A stretch of DNA of 64,000 bases from Peptococcaceae bacterium 1109 (lineage in GTDB: Bacteria; Bacillota; Limnochordia; Darwinibacteriales; Darwinibacteriaceae): NCBI GenBank assembly GCA_001028815.1, contig LDJB01000003.1, positions 314,143-378,142 of the forward strand. Reading direction: 5' to 3'. Shown piece by piece: positions 33,901-43,109 of this stretch; the stretch's first letter is position 1; every line of letters begins with the position of its first letter. The notes beneath the pieces were generated by a model. That model had not been told where the DNA came from. It was given only the letters and a program-made list of their open reading frames with translations, and searched no databases. The position numbers and the translations under genes are program-made.

Positions 33901-35178
33901 TTAGTTCTCCCTGAGGTGCCTAATTGCCCGCAGGAAGAAGTCAGGTTTGCCAAAGCTCCCTGATTTCAGCACAAACAGGCGGGGGTCTTCCGCCAATGAA
34001 TAGCAGGACGGGAGCCCCGGCTCAATTTCATGCCAGACACGCATCCCCCGGATCCCCAGGGCACTGCAGACCGCATCGGACGTTTCGCCGCCCGCAACCA
34101 AAAACCGGGACAGCCCTGTCCTATGAAGGCATTCTGCAGTCACATAGGCCAAACCTTCCGATACCAACTTCCCCACTTGAGTGCTGGTGAGCCCCTGGCG
34201 GGCCCCGATTTCCCGAGTTCTTGCAATCTTCTCCGGGGCAGAGCTGGAATAGAGCACCACATCGTCCCCTTGGAGCAGGCGTCCGCTGATCCACTGAATC
34301 AGCGGCGCGCAAACAGCCTCACGGTCTTCTGTTTCCAAGAGGTCCACTGTATCCAGCTCATAGGCGGCCAAGCCGTGCTCTATGGCGCAGGCCGTTTGCT
34401 CCCGGCTTTGGGGCATCAAGCTCCCAACGGTGCACAAGATTCCCAGGCCTTCTTGCTTGGCCAGGGGCAGGTGCCCCCTTCCCGCGGGAGTGGGGCCCAG
34501 CACCTTAGGCAGCTCTTCCCCTAAAGCGGAGCTCCCGCACAAGACATAGCGGTCCTGAACCGCCTGCGCGATGATCCAGAGAGAGTCTTGACCTGTAACG
34601 TCCAAGATAACGTAGTTGTAAAGGGCCCGGCTTTCCTCCAATGCCCGGCTTAAAGCCTCTGGGCCCCCATCTACCACTGTATGGCCAATCAGGCCAACCT
34701 TGCGCTTTGTCTGCCCTGCAAGGATATTCACCAAGTTAGACTCGTGCATAGGATGGATAGGATCGTGCTTAAACTCCGACTCCGCGAGGGGGACGCCCCA
34801 CACAGAGTGAACCCCGTTGCAGGTGGTGCGGCCATTCTTAGGAAAACCCAGCACCACCACGGCAAATTCTTCTCCAAGCTCGTCCAGCATAGCATCGAAC
34901 TCTGCGCCGATGTTGCCCCGGAACACCGAACACGTCTTATTGAAAAACAGGCTGCAGCCCGCGGCCTTCAGCCTTCTCGTTGCGTGCCGCACTTTCTCAT
35001 AGGCCGTTTTCGCACTGTCCAGGCGGGAGTTGGTGTTCAGAATGAGGACATCCGGTTTACCGTACTTAAAGTCCAGGGGGGCATCGTAAGGGTAGATGTC
35101 CGCAGTGTACCCACCGTTAGTGAACATGATGCCGATGTCGTTGGAGCCGGTAATATCATCTGCGCTGATACCAATCAT
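33901..35178 (-). CDS. Four-carbon acid sugar kinase family protein (DUF1537, OtnK/DtnK-like)
   Basis: About 425 residues. The N-terminal signature ISADDITGSNDIG matches the family's ADD-x-TG-x-D substrate domain. The C-terminal nucleotide domain ends with VAGGETSDAVCSAL, the GGETS motif. Characterised members phosphorylate L-threonate, D-threonate, D-erythronate or their 3-keto forms. The ATG at 35178 is chosen because it overlaps the preceding stop as ATGA; a GTG at 35190 sits too close to AGGAGG. The gene before it is an OtnC-like aldolase, exactly the expected partner. Which acid sugar is used is unknown. Confidence 0.85.
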   Translation of the reverse strand: MIGISADDITGSNDIGIMFTNGGYTADIYPYDAPLDFKYGKPDVLILNTNSRLDSAKTAYEKVRHATRRLKAAGCSLFFNKTCSVFRGNIGAEFDAMLDELGEEFAVVVLGFPKNGRTTCNGVHSVWGVPLAESEFKHDPIHPMHESNLVNILAGQTKRKVGLIGHTVVDGGPEALSRALEESRALYNYVILDVTGQDSLWIIAQAVQDRYVLCGSSALGEELPKVLGPTPAGRGHLPLAKQEGLGILCTVGSLMPQSREQTACAIEHGLAAYELDTVDLLETEDREAVCAPLIQWISGRLLQGDDVVLYSSSAPEKIARTREIGARQGLTSTQVGKLVSEGLAYVTAECLHRTGLSRFLVAGGETSDAVCSALGIRGMRVWHEIEPGLPSCYSLAEDPRLFVLKSGSFGKPDFFLRAIRHLREN

Positions 35179-35834
35179 GCCCTGGGCCACTCCCTCCTTG
35201 GTTTATACCCCGACTCCCTTAGAAACTCTGCCACAAGCTCTGGGGAAAGCCCTGGCACGGCAATGCCGGCAGCTTTGGAGGCCACATACAGCCTGCTCGT
35301 GACCTCAAAGGTTTGCATGGCCGTATATGCCTCAGATAGGTTAGTGTCCAAGGCAAGGATGCCGTGGTTATCCAGGATGAGCAGGTTGGCTTTCTGAGCA
35401 TTGGCACCCACAGCTTCCGCCAGTTCCTTTGAGCCGGGATGGTGATAGGGCACCCGGGCTACTCGCTCCAGGTAGTACATGTTTTCCACAAACCAGCTGG
35501 CGGGCACCTCTTCGCAGCTCACCGCCATAAGCAGCCCATAGAAAGGATGGGAATGGACGACGGCGTTTACATCTGGCCTGGCCGCGTACACCGCACCGTG
35601 CATGGGCGCTTCCTTGGAAGGCCTGCGCCCCGCAGCGCGCAGGACTTCACCTGAGAGAGAGCACTCCACAAAATCGCTGTCCTGCAGATCGCCCAAGGAT
35701 GCCCCGCTCCCCGTGATCAGAAAGCTCTCGGGCCCTGTCCGGACACTGATATTCCCGCCATTTCCCCATACCAGCCCGTCAGTGAGCATCTGCCTGCCCA
35801 GACGCTGCAATTCATGAATGGCTTTTACATCCAT
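35175..35834 (-). CDS. Class II aldolase/adducin-family protein (OtnC/FucA-like)
   Basis: About 219 residues. Zinc-dependent aldolases of this group cleave L-fuculose or L-ribulose phosphates, or decarboxylate 3-keto-tetronate 4-phosphate (OtnC). Visible motifs are GNGGNISVR near the N-terminus, ITGSGASLGDL, the acidic KEAPMHGAVYAARPD, the zinc-ligand HSHP near residue 95 and DNHG near the C-terminus. The true start is the ATG at 35834, 4 nt after the GH38 stop; the longer frame lies within the mannosidase gene. Pairing with an OtnK-like kinase suggests acid-sugar degradation to dihydroxyacetone phosphate. Confidence 0.85.
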   Translation of the reverse strand: MDVKAIHELQRLGRQMLTDGLVWGNGGNISVRTGPESFLITGSGASLGDLQDSDFVECSLSGEVLRAAGRRPSKEAPMHGAVYAARPDVNAVVHSHPFYGLLMAVSCEEVPASWFVENMYYLERVARVPYHHPGSKELAEAVGANAQKANLLILDNHGILALDTNLSEAYTAMQTFEVTSRLYVASKAAGIAVPGLSPELVAEFLRESGYKPRREWPRA

Positions 35835-35838
35835 GCCC

Positions 35839-38268
35839 CTAACCCCCCAGAGGTTCCTCAAGGAGGTTAGTTTCTGCAATGGGCTCGCCGGCACTTCGAG
35901 GGATGCGGAAGGTCTTGATCTCGTAAGGCCCAAACCTTGCAGCGATAACCCGCTTCCACTGGGGCAGCTCGATCTTAGCATCCACCGCACAGCCCCAGGC
36001 TTCATAGAGGCGGAGGATAAGAGCATCGCCTTCCTCTGCCTGTTTCATGACAGAGAGGACCACATTTTCCTTGTCGATGCGGCAGAAGGACGCCGTTTGG
36101 GGAAGCTCCCCAGCGTGGAAGCTTTCCAGGAGTGCAATGGCAGGCTGGTTAAGCTCCAAAGCCTTCCGCACAGTCCCTGCCTGCTCCCAGCTCCCTGTGT
36201 GGGGCAGGAGAGTATACTTAAAACGCTGGATGCCTTGGTCGATGAAGGAATAGTGCCCATCTTCCTCAGGGACAAGGGGGTCATGGTGCGCGTAAATGGG
36301 GCTCCTAAGCACCGTGAGGCTCACTTCTTTATGGAGGACGCTGTAACTATACTTGGCGTCGTTTAGGATGCTCAGCCCATACATTTCGTCTCGCCCTTGA
36401 ATAATCCCAGATAGGTCAATCCAGCTCTGTCCAGGCTGTTCCTTGCCGTCACCGGCCTTGACCATGGTACCGTAGGGGATTTCATAGGTTGCCTTCCGGA
36501 ACACCAAATCCACGGGGAACTTCAGCTTGAGCATCTTAAACTGCTCCCGCCAATCTACCTCCACCTGGACATCGATCTGGGGCAGGTCCGGATACATGGT
36601 AAAATCCTGCACTAGGCGAGAGGTTCCGTAAGTGCTGATGGCACGAATCACAGACTTCACAGGGCCGTGCTCCGCGAGGTACACCCTTGTGGCCTTGAAT
36701 GTCCCCACTTCATCGTTGAAATAGAACACGTTGTGGCTCCAAGTGTCTGATTTATCCTCAATCACCGCGGGGCGGGCACCAAGGCCAGCAAAGACAGAAA
36801 AGCCCAGGCGCTTATCGATGAGGGACTTTATGCAGCCAGTTTCGGGGCAGATCTCAAGCCTAAACCAGTTGTTTTCCAGCGTTGTACCTGAAGCATGCAC
36901 CGTGGGGAAACCTTCCTTGGGATTCCCCGGCCGGAGGCGGTAAACCCGGTAGCCCAGGCTGGGGAGCTCTGCCTGAAAACTCACCCTATAGCGGCCCCGG
37001 GCCGCGGCCTTCGACTGGACCAGCTGGTGAGGGACTACTTGCCCCTTGTCGTCCACCAGTTCATGGGGATCTTTGAGCCCACCAACTTCCAGCTCCACGT
37101 TGACCTGACTATCCCAAGCATGGGGGTTAAAGACCACAATGGGCTTTGCCCCTTGCTCTTCGGGGATGTTGATGTTCCAAGAGAGGGACTGAATCGCGGA
37201 GTTGAGGTTCCGCCCCGCAATGGCCAGAGCTTCTCCGTAGGTATCCCGGGCATCTTCGTAAGCTTCCTCAAGGCTCGTCCCCGCGAGGATATCGTGGAAC
37301 TGGTTGAACAGCACATTTTTCCAAGCCCGTTCCATCCCCTCGCCGTAAGGATTGCCTGTCACCCAGTTGGCCACCGCGGAGAACTTCTCCGCCGCCAAGA
37401 GGGCGTGCTCAGCCTTGCGGTTCCACTGCTTCACCCCTGAGTGGGCCGCGTAACAACCGCTGGCATGATGCTGTAGGTCGTCGTGGATCACGGGGAAAGA
37501 CAGGCCATTCCCGGCGATGCTTGCGAAAAACTCTTCTGGGGTGCTGAAGGCCAGCTCAGGGTATCCTTCCTGTTCCCCCAGTTCAAGTATGCTTTCGATG
37601 TTCTCCTTAGTAGGCCCCCCGCCGTGGTTCCCCACACCGTAGAAGCACATCAGCTCCTGCAAGGGAGGCCTGATCTCCTCCGCACAGCGCAATACGTGCT
37701 TGGCCACGCTTTGTCCCCAGGTCAAATACTCATAGGGGATGCGGAAGCACAAGACCCGGGAACCATCAGGGGCTTCCCACCAGAACACCCTGCTGGGAAG
37801 GCCCTTTTCATTCGGCTGCGGACGCATGAATACATAGTAGTCCAAACCGCTTTTCTTCAGGATCTGGGGGAGCATCCCGTTGTGGCCGAAGCTATCCGGG
37901 TTAAAGCCCACAGTAGCTTTCTTCCCGAACTTGGCTTGGAAATAGCGCTGGCCGTACAGGGCGTGGCGTACATAAGATTCGCCAGAAGGGATATTGCAGT
38001 CCGGCTCTACCCACCAGCCCCCCACAAGGGACCAGCGGCCTTCTTGAACCCGCTCCTTAATTTCCTCAAACATGGCCGGGTCATTCTCTTCGATCCACTC
38101 GTAAAGAGCCGCGGAGCTCCCGATGAACTTAAACTCTGGGTACTCTTTCATCCGATCCAAGGCCGATCGGAAAGTGGCTTTTGCCTCTTGATAGCCTTCC
38201 TGCCACCGCCAGAGCCACACCGGATCGATATGGCCGTGCCCAATCATGTGCAGTTTCTTGTCCTTCAT
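35839..38268 (-). CDS. GH38 alpha-mannosidase (or mannosylglycerate hydrolase-like)
   Basis: 809 residues, cytoplasmic. The N-terminal catalytic domain has the zinc motif HGHIDPVWLW at residues 11-20 and the nucleophile aspartate in FNPDSFGH (near residue 125), with FMRPQPNE and the later HDDLQHHASGCY segment. The middle and C-terminal beta domains complete the family fold. GH38 enzymes release alpha-linked mannose; MngB of this family instead splits 2-O-mannosylglycerate. The operon also carries an acid-sugar kinase, so a glycosylated acid is a conceivable substrate. Confidence 0.9.
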   Translation of the reverse strand: MKDKKLHMIGHGHIDPVWLWRWQEGYQEAKATFRSALDRMKEYPEFKFIGSSAALYEWIEENDPAMFEEIKERVQEGRWSLVGGWWVEPDCNIPSGESYVRHALYGQRYFQAKFGKKATVGFNPDSFGHNGMLPQILKKSGLDYYVFMRPQPNEKGLPSRVFWWEAPDGSRVLCFRIPYEYLTWGQSVAKHVLRCAEEIRPPLQELMCFYGVGNHGGGPTKENIESILELGEQEGYPELAFSTPEEFFASIAGNGLSFPVIHDDLQHHASGCYAAHSGVKQWNRKAEHALLAAEKFSAVANWVTGNPYGEGMERAWKNVLFNQFHDILAGTSLEEAYEDARDTYGEALAIAGRNLNSAIQSLSWNINIPEEQGAKPIVVFNPHAWDSQVNVELEVGGLKDPHELVDDKGQVVPHQLVQSKAAARGRYRVSFQAELPSLGYRVYRLRPGNPKEGFPTVHASGTTLENNWFRLEICPETGCIKSLIDKRLGFSVFAGLGARPAVIEDKSDTWSHNVFYFNDEVGTFKATRVYLAEHGPVKSVIRAISTYGTSRLVQDFTMYPDLPQIDVQVEVDWREQFKMLKLKFPVDLVFRKATYEIPYGTMVKAGDGKEQPGQSWIDLSGIIQGRDEMYGLSILNDAKYSYSVLHKEVSLTVLRSPIYAHHDPLVPEEDGHYSFIDQGIQRFKYTLLPHTGSWEQAGTVRKALELNQPAIALLESFHAGELPQTASFCRIDKENVVLSVMKQAEEGDALILRLYEAWGCAVDAKIELPQWKRVIAARFGPYEIKTFRIPRSAGEPIAETNLLEEPLGG

Positions 38269-38288
38269 ACAAGTCCCCTCCCTGATCC

Positions 38289-39233
38289 TTAGATGGCAAA
38301 AGAGTCGTCTGTGTCTGCTAAAACCTCACCGGCACGCCCCGCACTGCCTAAGTAGTCCCGGATCTTCTCCTCCACTACTCCTTCAACGGCAAGGAGGCCC
38401 TTGGCTAGAAGGCTTGGGGGAAGTGCCTGGCACTCAGCGTTTGTGAGGCGCTCCATCCGCCCCAGGGCACTTAAAAAGGCCAGTTCGAGGTCAGTGGCCA
38501 AGTTAACCTTGCTGATGCCCCCGCCTGGAAGCCCGATAGCCCGGCGGATCATTTCTGCGGGCACACCAGATCCCCCGTGGAGCACCAAGGGCACCGGGGT
38601 GAGAGCGCGGATCTCCTGAATGCGCCGGTAGTCAATTTGCGGCTGTTTCCCTGAATAGGCACCGTGGGAAGTCCCCACAGAAACTGCAAGGGCATCAACC
38701 TGGGTTTCCCCGACAAACTGCCGGGCCTCATAGGGATCGGTAAACAGCTCCTCTGCCTGGCCCGTTTCCACTAAGTCTGTAGACCCGATCTTCCCCAGCT
38801 CCGCCTCGACAGAAACTCCCCGGGGCCGGGCAAGAGCAACTACTTTACTGGTAAGGGCAGCGTTGTCCTGGAAAGGCAGGTCCGAGGCATCAATCATCAC
38901 AGAGGTAAAGCGGTGCTGCACAGCAGCCTCAATGATGTTCAGCTCCTTCGTGTGATCAAGGTGCAGCGCTACTGGGACAGTGATCTCATCCTCCCTGAGG
39001 AACGCGTAGAACGCCTGGGCGAACTCTTCCAGGCTTACCTGGTAGCGGCCAAGTTCTCGCTGAGAGATCTGGACAATCGCAGGTGAACTGAGTCGCTGTG
39101 CCGCCCGGAGGATGGGGCGAATCAAAGGTATGCAGCGGGGGGAAAAGGATCCCACTGCATAGCCCCCTGCCTGCGCGGCTTCGAGCAAGGGGTTAAGGGT
39201 GTAAACGTTGCTGGGCCTGCTTCTAACTTCCAC
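38289..39233 (-). CDS. Class II ketose-bisphosphate aldolase family protein
   Basis: 314 residues. The zinc-site segment LHLDHTKELN is near residue 95, then EAELGKIG, SVGTSHGAYSG and LHGGSGVP, followed by the NLATD phosphate-binding segment. These match fructose/tagatose-bisphosphate and related aldolases. It is the second such aldolase in the window and differs from 27195-28079, so it likely serves the sugar made by the FGGY kinase encoded just upstream. Its GTG start lies inside the last codons of the kinase gene (11-bp overlap) with AGGAGA upstream, implying coupling. Confidence 0.88.
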   Translation of the reverse strand: MEVRSRPSNVYTLNPLLEAAQAGGYAVGSFSPRCIPLIRPILRAAQRLSSPAIVQISQRELGRYQVSLEEFAQAFYAFLREDEITVPVALHLDHTKELNIIEAAVQHRFTSVMIDASDLPFQDNAALTSKVVALARPRGVSVEAELGKIGSTDLVETGQAEELFTDPYEARQFVGETQVDALAVSVGTSHGAYSGKQPQIDYRRIQEIRALTPVPLVLHGGSGVPAEMIRRAIGLPGGGISKVNLATDLELAFLSALGRMERLTNAECQALPPSLLAKGLLAVEGVVEEKIRDYLGSAGRAGEVLADTDDSFAI

Positions 39234-40722
39234 TCATATCTCTCCTTGCCAGTTTGCCGTAATATGCCCGGAGGGGCTGCTGCAGCTTCACATAGCCTTC
39301 CTCCAAGAACCAGGCGTACTCCTTGTGCAGCCTCTCATCTGGTTGGATCACTTCCCCAGGTAAGCTGGCCGCGATTTCTCTTAACTCAGCCAGGGCCATG
39401 AGCCCACTGCCCACCCCGGAAAATAGAGCCGCGCCTTGCAGCGCCGCTTCCGATACGGTTAATACAGTGAGGGAAAAACCAAAGACGTGAGCTTTAGTTT
39501 GGAGCCAGAATTTGTTCCGTGTGCCGCCCCCCACAACCAAGATGCGCTTGATCCCGCCTTGTGTGAGGGTTTCTGCCTCCCTGCGGATCATCTCCATGTG
39601 CATGGCCACCCCTTCAAAGACCGCCTTCACCAGGTCTTTCCTGGTGTGGTTTCGGCTTAGGCCAAACACGGCTCCCTTGGCGAAAGGGTCAGGCCAAGGT
39701 GCACCGCTGCCGGACAAGAACGGGTGGTAGATGAGGCCAGAGGGTTCATAGGATGCACCTTGAAGGAGTTGGTCCAATTGGGCGTAGGTGAGCTCCGGTT
39801 CGGACAGAATCCTCCGCATCCATTCTATGGAACCGCCAGAATCGGAGAGGCCCCCCAGCCAGTGGTGATACCCAGGGAGCACATGGGGGCCAAAGGAAAG
39901 CCCTGAGGCATAGTGCTCCTCAGTTAGGGGAGCCTTTGCCTTGGCGCCGAGGAGCACTTCCGCGGTGCCCATGGAGTTTAGCACATCGCCCCCGGCAATG
40001 TCCCCAACAGCGAGAGATGCCACCACATGATCGTGGCCAGAGATGCTCACAGGAACGCCCCTAAGGAACTCCAAAGGGGCCTCGCCTGTGCAGATCCCCC
40101 CAGGTTCGCCGCTAGGCAGCACCCTCGGGAACTCCACCTCAGGACAGGCCTTTTCAATAACGGCCCGATCCCAGTCTTCAGCTGCTAGAGAATAGACATA
40201 AGTGCGAGCTGCGAGGGTAGGATCGGTCCATGTTTTGCCCGTGAGGCGCATGGCAACATAGTCGATGGCAGAAAGCCACAAGCTGTCCTTTAGATCCACA
40301 CCCTGACGCCTGAGGGAGAGAATCTTCAGCAGCCCGTACTTCCCCGAAAGGCGAAGGCCTGTCTCTTGGAACCTTACTGCGGGGTCTTGGAGCTTTTCCA
40401 CACGTTCCAGCTCCCGCTGGCTTTCCCGGTCAAACCAAGGAATGATGCTGCTCCTGGGAGCTAGGGTGCGTTTGTCTACTAAGAGGCCTGATTCTGCCAT
40501 CCCTGTAAGGCCGCAGGCTGCGATGGGCACTCCTGCCTCCTGGCAGGACCGCTCTATCACGGCCACTGCCTTTTGCCAGAACTCTTCCGGATCGTAGACA
40601 AACCCGTGGGCTGTGCGGCGGGCCTCAGAGGGTACCTGGCTTGCAGCCAGAATCTCCCCCCTTGCTGAGACCACCGCGGCCTTGATGTGGGTGGTGCCCA
40701 AATCTAATGCCAGAAAATGCAT
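39223..40722 (-). CDS. FGGY-family carbohydrate kinase
   Basis: 499 residues, the usual length. The N-terminal ATP motif LDLGTTHIKA, the CGLTGMAESG segment, the catalytic SGHDHVVASLAVGD near residue 235, and the C-terminal VVGGGTRNKFW phosphate loop are all present. Family members phosphorylate xylulose, ribulose, rhamnulose, gluconate, glycerol and others. The aldolase gene that overlaps its end suggests the product is a ketose phosphate that goes on to cleavage. The ATG has AAGGAG upstream. Exact sugar unknown. Confidence 0.9.
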   Translation of the reverse strand: MHFLALDLGTTHIKAAVVSARGEILAASQVPSEARRTAHGFVYDPEEFWQKAVAVIERSCQEAGVPIAACGLTGMAESGLLVDKRTLAPRSSIIPWFDRESQRELERVEKLQDPAVRFQETGLRLSGKYGLLKILSLRRQGVDLKDSLWLSAIDYVAMRLTGKTWTDPTLAARTYVYSLAAEDWDRAVIEKACPEVEFPRVLPSGEPGGICTGEAPLEFLRGVPVSISGHDHVVASLAVGDIAGGDVLNSMGTAEVLLGAKAKAPLTEEHYASGLSFGPHVLPGYHHWLGGLSDSGGSIEWMRRILSEPELTYAQLDQLLQGASYEPSGLIYHPFLSGSGAPWPDPFAKGAVFGLSRNHTRKDLVKAVFEGVAMHMEMIRREAETLTQGGIKRILVVGGGTRNKFWLQTKAHVFGFSLTVLTVSEAALQGAALFSGVGSGLMALAELREIAASLPGEVIQPDERLHKEYAWFLEEGYVKLQQPLRAYYGKLARRDMSGS

Positions 40723-40742
40723 AATATTACTCCTTGATTACG

Positions 40743-41402
40743 TTATAAACTCTTTTCTAAAAATGCCTTAACCTGAGCCATGCCCAGCCGGGGGCTGGTG
40801 AGGAACCGGCTCCCATCGAGGCCCGCGAGCTGATCCACAACTCCGGCCATGGATGCCTGGGCCAAAACCACCACATCCGTTTCCTGGTACGCTTTCCCCA
40901 AGGCTTCCCCTACCAAAGCATCGTGCTTCCCCCGGTCCCCTGCAGCCAACGCCGCGTAGGCCCCTTCTACAAGGTACGGCTGCACCACAATCTCCTTCCC
41001 CAGGATGGCCCCTTTTTCCTTAAGGAGCTCTGTTGTGGGCTGGAGAGTGGTATCTAAGGTCGCGGCCACCGCGATTACGGTCCCCATTTCCACCGCCTGC
41101 TCTGCCATGGCACCGTCAATGCGCACAACCGGCCCAGCCACCTCTCCCTGAGCCGCAACAACGAGCCCCCCAATTGATGAGCAGGCGCTTAAGATCACGT
41201 CCGCGCCCCCTTCTGCAGCGGAGCGCACATAGCGCCGGACCCGGGGCTCCACCTGAGTTAAGGGCGCCCCTGCGATGAGTTCAGGCAGGATAGAGTCGTC
41301 CAGGATATTGAACACCTGGTGGCCCGGGATCATTTCCGCTGCCAGTTCCTTTAGGGCAGCGACGGTTACGGGCGTGGTGTGAATGATGAACAGCTTACCC
41401 AC
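40743..41402 (-). CDS. Aspartate/glutamate racemase-fold protein with one catalytic cysteine missing
   Basis: 219 residues resembling Asp/Glu/hydantoin racemases: an early strand IIHTTPVTVAALKEL, then VILSACSSIGG with a cysteine where the first catalytic one is expected, and VVVLAQASMAG where the second is normally found. The second site has no cysteine, so classical two-base racemisation is doubtful. Related single-cysteine proteins are isomerases, decarboxylases or dehydratases. It lies between DeoR and the FGGY kinase genes, so a role in the sugar pathway is likely. Starts at a GTG with GGAGG upstream. Confidence 0.65.
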   Translation of the reverse strand: MGKLFIIHTTPVTVAALKELAAEMIPGHQVFNILDDSILPELIAGAPLTQVEPRVRRYVRSAAEGGADVILSACSSIGGLVVAAQGEVAGPVVRIDGAMAEQAVEMGTVIAVAATLDTTLQPTTELLKEKGAILGKEIVVQPYLVEGAYAALAAGDRGKHDALVGEALGKAYQETDVVVLAQASMAGVVDQLAGLDGSRFLTSPRLGMAQVKAFLEKSL

Positions 41403-41427
41403 AGCATTACCTCCACAGTTTCAGTCC

Positions 41428-42207
41428 TCAAACATCTGCTAAGATCACCTGCACGCCGGCGCGCATGATTTCCTTGAGATACCCCGCATCCGCAAGCTTG
41501 CTGGTGATTAGATAGTCCACCTCCGTCAAGGAGCAAAACGCCAACAACCCTGAGCGAGTGAACTTGGTGTGATCTGCCACGATTGCCACCTTTTCCGCAG
41601 AAGCAACCATAGCCTTTTTCATCTCTGCTTCGAAAATGTCCGAGCTGGTAAAGCCCTGGGAAAGGGAGACGCCGGAGGTACCCAGAAACGCGATGTGCGC
41701 GTTGTACTTACGGATCTCCGCCTCTGCTTGGGGCCCCACCATACTCATGGACCGCTTGATGAGCTTGCCTCCGATCATAAAGATCTCCTGGTCTTCTCCG
41801 CGGCTCAGCTCGTCCACAATGTTCACTCCGTTGGTAACTACAGTGAGCCCAGGGGTGCTCTTCAAGTGGCGGGCTAGGCACCAAGTGGTGGAGCCAGCGT
41901 CGATTAAAACCCTCTCTCCTGGCTGTACAAGGGACGCTGCCTGCTTCCCAATGGCATCCTTTTCTTCAAAGAGGTGCATTTTCCGCTGGTGGACCGGGGG
42001 TATGGTCCGCATGGCGTCGATTAAGTCCTCCACCAGCACCGCACCGCCGTAGTTCTTCTTAACCAAGCCCTCTTTTTCTAAGGCCGTTAAGTCCCGGCGG
42101 ATCGTCTCTTCCGAGACGTCAAAAAGGGCTGCAAGCTCGTTTACTTTCACGCTCCGCTCCTCGAGCAGTATTTCCTTGATTTTATTGCGCCTTTCAATGA
42201 CAATCAT
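41428..42207 (-). CDS. DeoR-family transcriptional regulator
   Basis: 259 residues. Winged helix-turn-helix at about residues 6-57 (VNELAALFDVSEETIRRDL, then NYGGA), followed by the sensor domain with LIDAGSTTWCLARHL, and VADHTKF. The gene lies between the importer permeases and the catabolic genes of the 16-kb operon, so it probably controls that operon in response to a sugar phosphate. Direct repeats TGACCGA spaced 10 bp near the operon promoter are the likely target. The start ATG has GGGGAG upstream. Confidence 0.92.
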   Translation of the reverse strand: MIVIERRNKIKEILLEERSVKVNELAALFDVSEETIRRDLTALEKEGLVKKNYGGAVLVEDLIDAMRTIPPVHQRKMHLFEEKDAIGKQAASLVQPGERVLIDAGSTTWCLARHLKSTPGLTVVTNGVNIVDELSRGEDQEIFMIGGKLIKRSMSMVGPQAEAEIRKYNAHIAFLGTSGVSLSQGFTSSDIFEAEMKKAMVASAEKVAIVADHTKFTRSGLLAFCSLTEVDYLITSKLADAGYLKEIMRAGVQVILADV

Positions 42208-42230
42208 AGACCGCGCTCCCCTATCCAGAA

Positions 42231-43109
42231 TTATCCCGTCATACCAGATTGCACGTTAATTCCCTCGATGAAGTACCGCTGGAAGATGAAGAAGATCAAG
42301 ATTACAGGCACTAAGGCGATCACGGAAGCGGCCATCAGGTAGTTCCACTGCGTTTGCACCGTGCCCCGGAAGATGGTGAGCCCAATTTGGAGAGTATACT
42401 TCTGCTCGCTGTTGATATAAAGCAGCGGGCCAAGAAAATCGTTCCACTTTCCGTTAAAGGCCATGATCCCTACGGTTATTAGGGCAGGCTTGATCAGGGG
42501 CAGCATCAGGCGGGACCAGATGTAGAGGTGGTTGGCCCCGTCGATCTTCGCAGCTTCCACCAGCTCATTTGGGATGGTCAAGAAGAACTGCCTGATGAGA
42601 AAGATAAAGAACGCGTTCCCAAAGAGGCCCGGGACAAGCAAAGGCAGGTAGGTGTCGATCCACCTCAGCTTGGCAAAGAGCACATATTGGGGCACCAAGG
42701 TAACAAAGCCAGGGATCATCATGGTGCCTAGGACAACGGCAAACATCACTTCCCTCCCGGGAAAGCGGATCTTACTGAACCCGTAGGCTATAAACGAGTT
42801 GCTGGTGATGTTGGTCGCCACTCCGATAACGGTGAGGAACACCGTGTTTAAAAGGTACCGGGTAAAGGGAGCAGAAAGCCACGCCTTGATATAGTTATCC
42901 CAGTGGAACACTTCTGGGATCACCGTTGGTGGATAACGATAGATCTCCTGCATGCTCTTGAGAGACGTGGATACCATCCACCACACCGGTGAGAGGATCA
43001 CCACCGCGCCCCCCACCAAGAAAAGGGTCACCAACCAGCGATAGAGGTTCAGGCGAAACCTCTGGCTCTTCCACAATGGACGTTTGGCCACATTTGCACT
43101 CATCATCAT
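42231..43109 (-). CDS. CUT1 sugar ABC importer permease (MalG-like)
   Basis: About 292 residues, six predicted membrane helices, and the EAA loop LVEAAKIDGANHLYIWSRL near residue 195. The start region is three consecutive ATG codons (43109-43101); the first overlaps the stop of the upstream permease as ATGATG, with GAGGGGGG just before. A longer frame to 43193 lies inside the upstream gene and is not credible. It pairs with the MalF-like protein and the binding protein of the operon. Confidence 0.9.
   Translation of the reverse strand: MMMSANVAKRPLWKSQRFRLNLYRWLVTLFLVGGAVVILSPVWWMVSTSLKSMQEIYRYPPTVIPEVFHWDNYIKAWLSAPFTRYLLNTVFLTVIGVATNITSNSFIAYGFSKIRFPGREVMFAVVLGTMMIPGFVTLVPQYVLFAKLRWIDTYLPLLVPGLFGNAFFIFLIRQFFLTIPNELVEAAKIDGANHLYIWSRLMLPLIKPALITVGIMAFNGKWNDFLGPLLYINSEQKYTLQIGLTIFRGTVQTQWNYLMAASVIALVPVILIFFIFQRYFIEGINVQSGMTG

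Noticed and set aside
37483-38292. 269-codon open frame on the plus strand opposite the GH38 gene
   Set aside because: It is antisense to a gene with clear catalytic motifs, has no family resemblance and reflects codon-position bias of the real gene.
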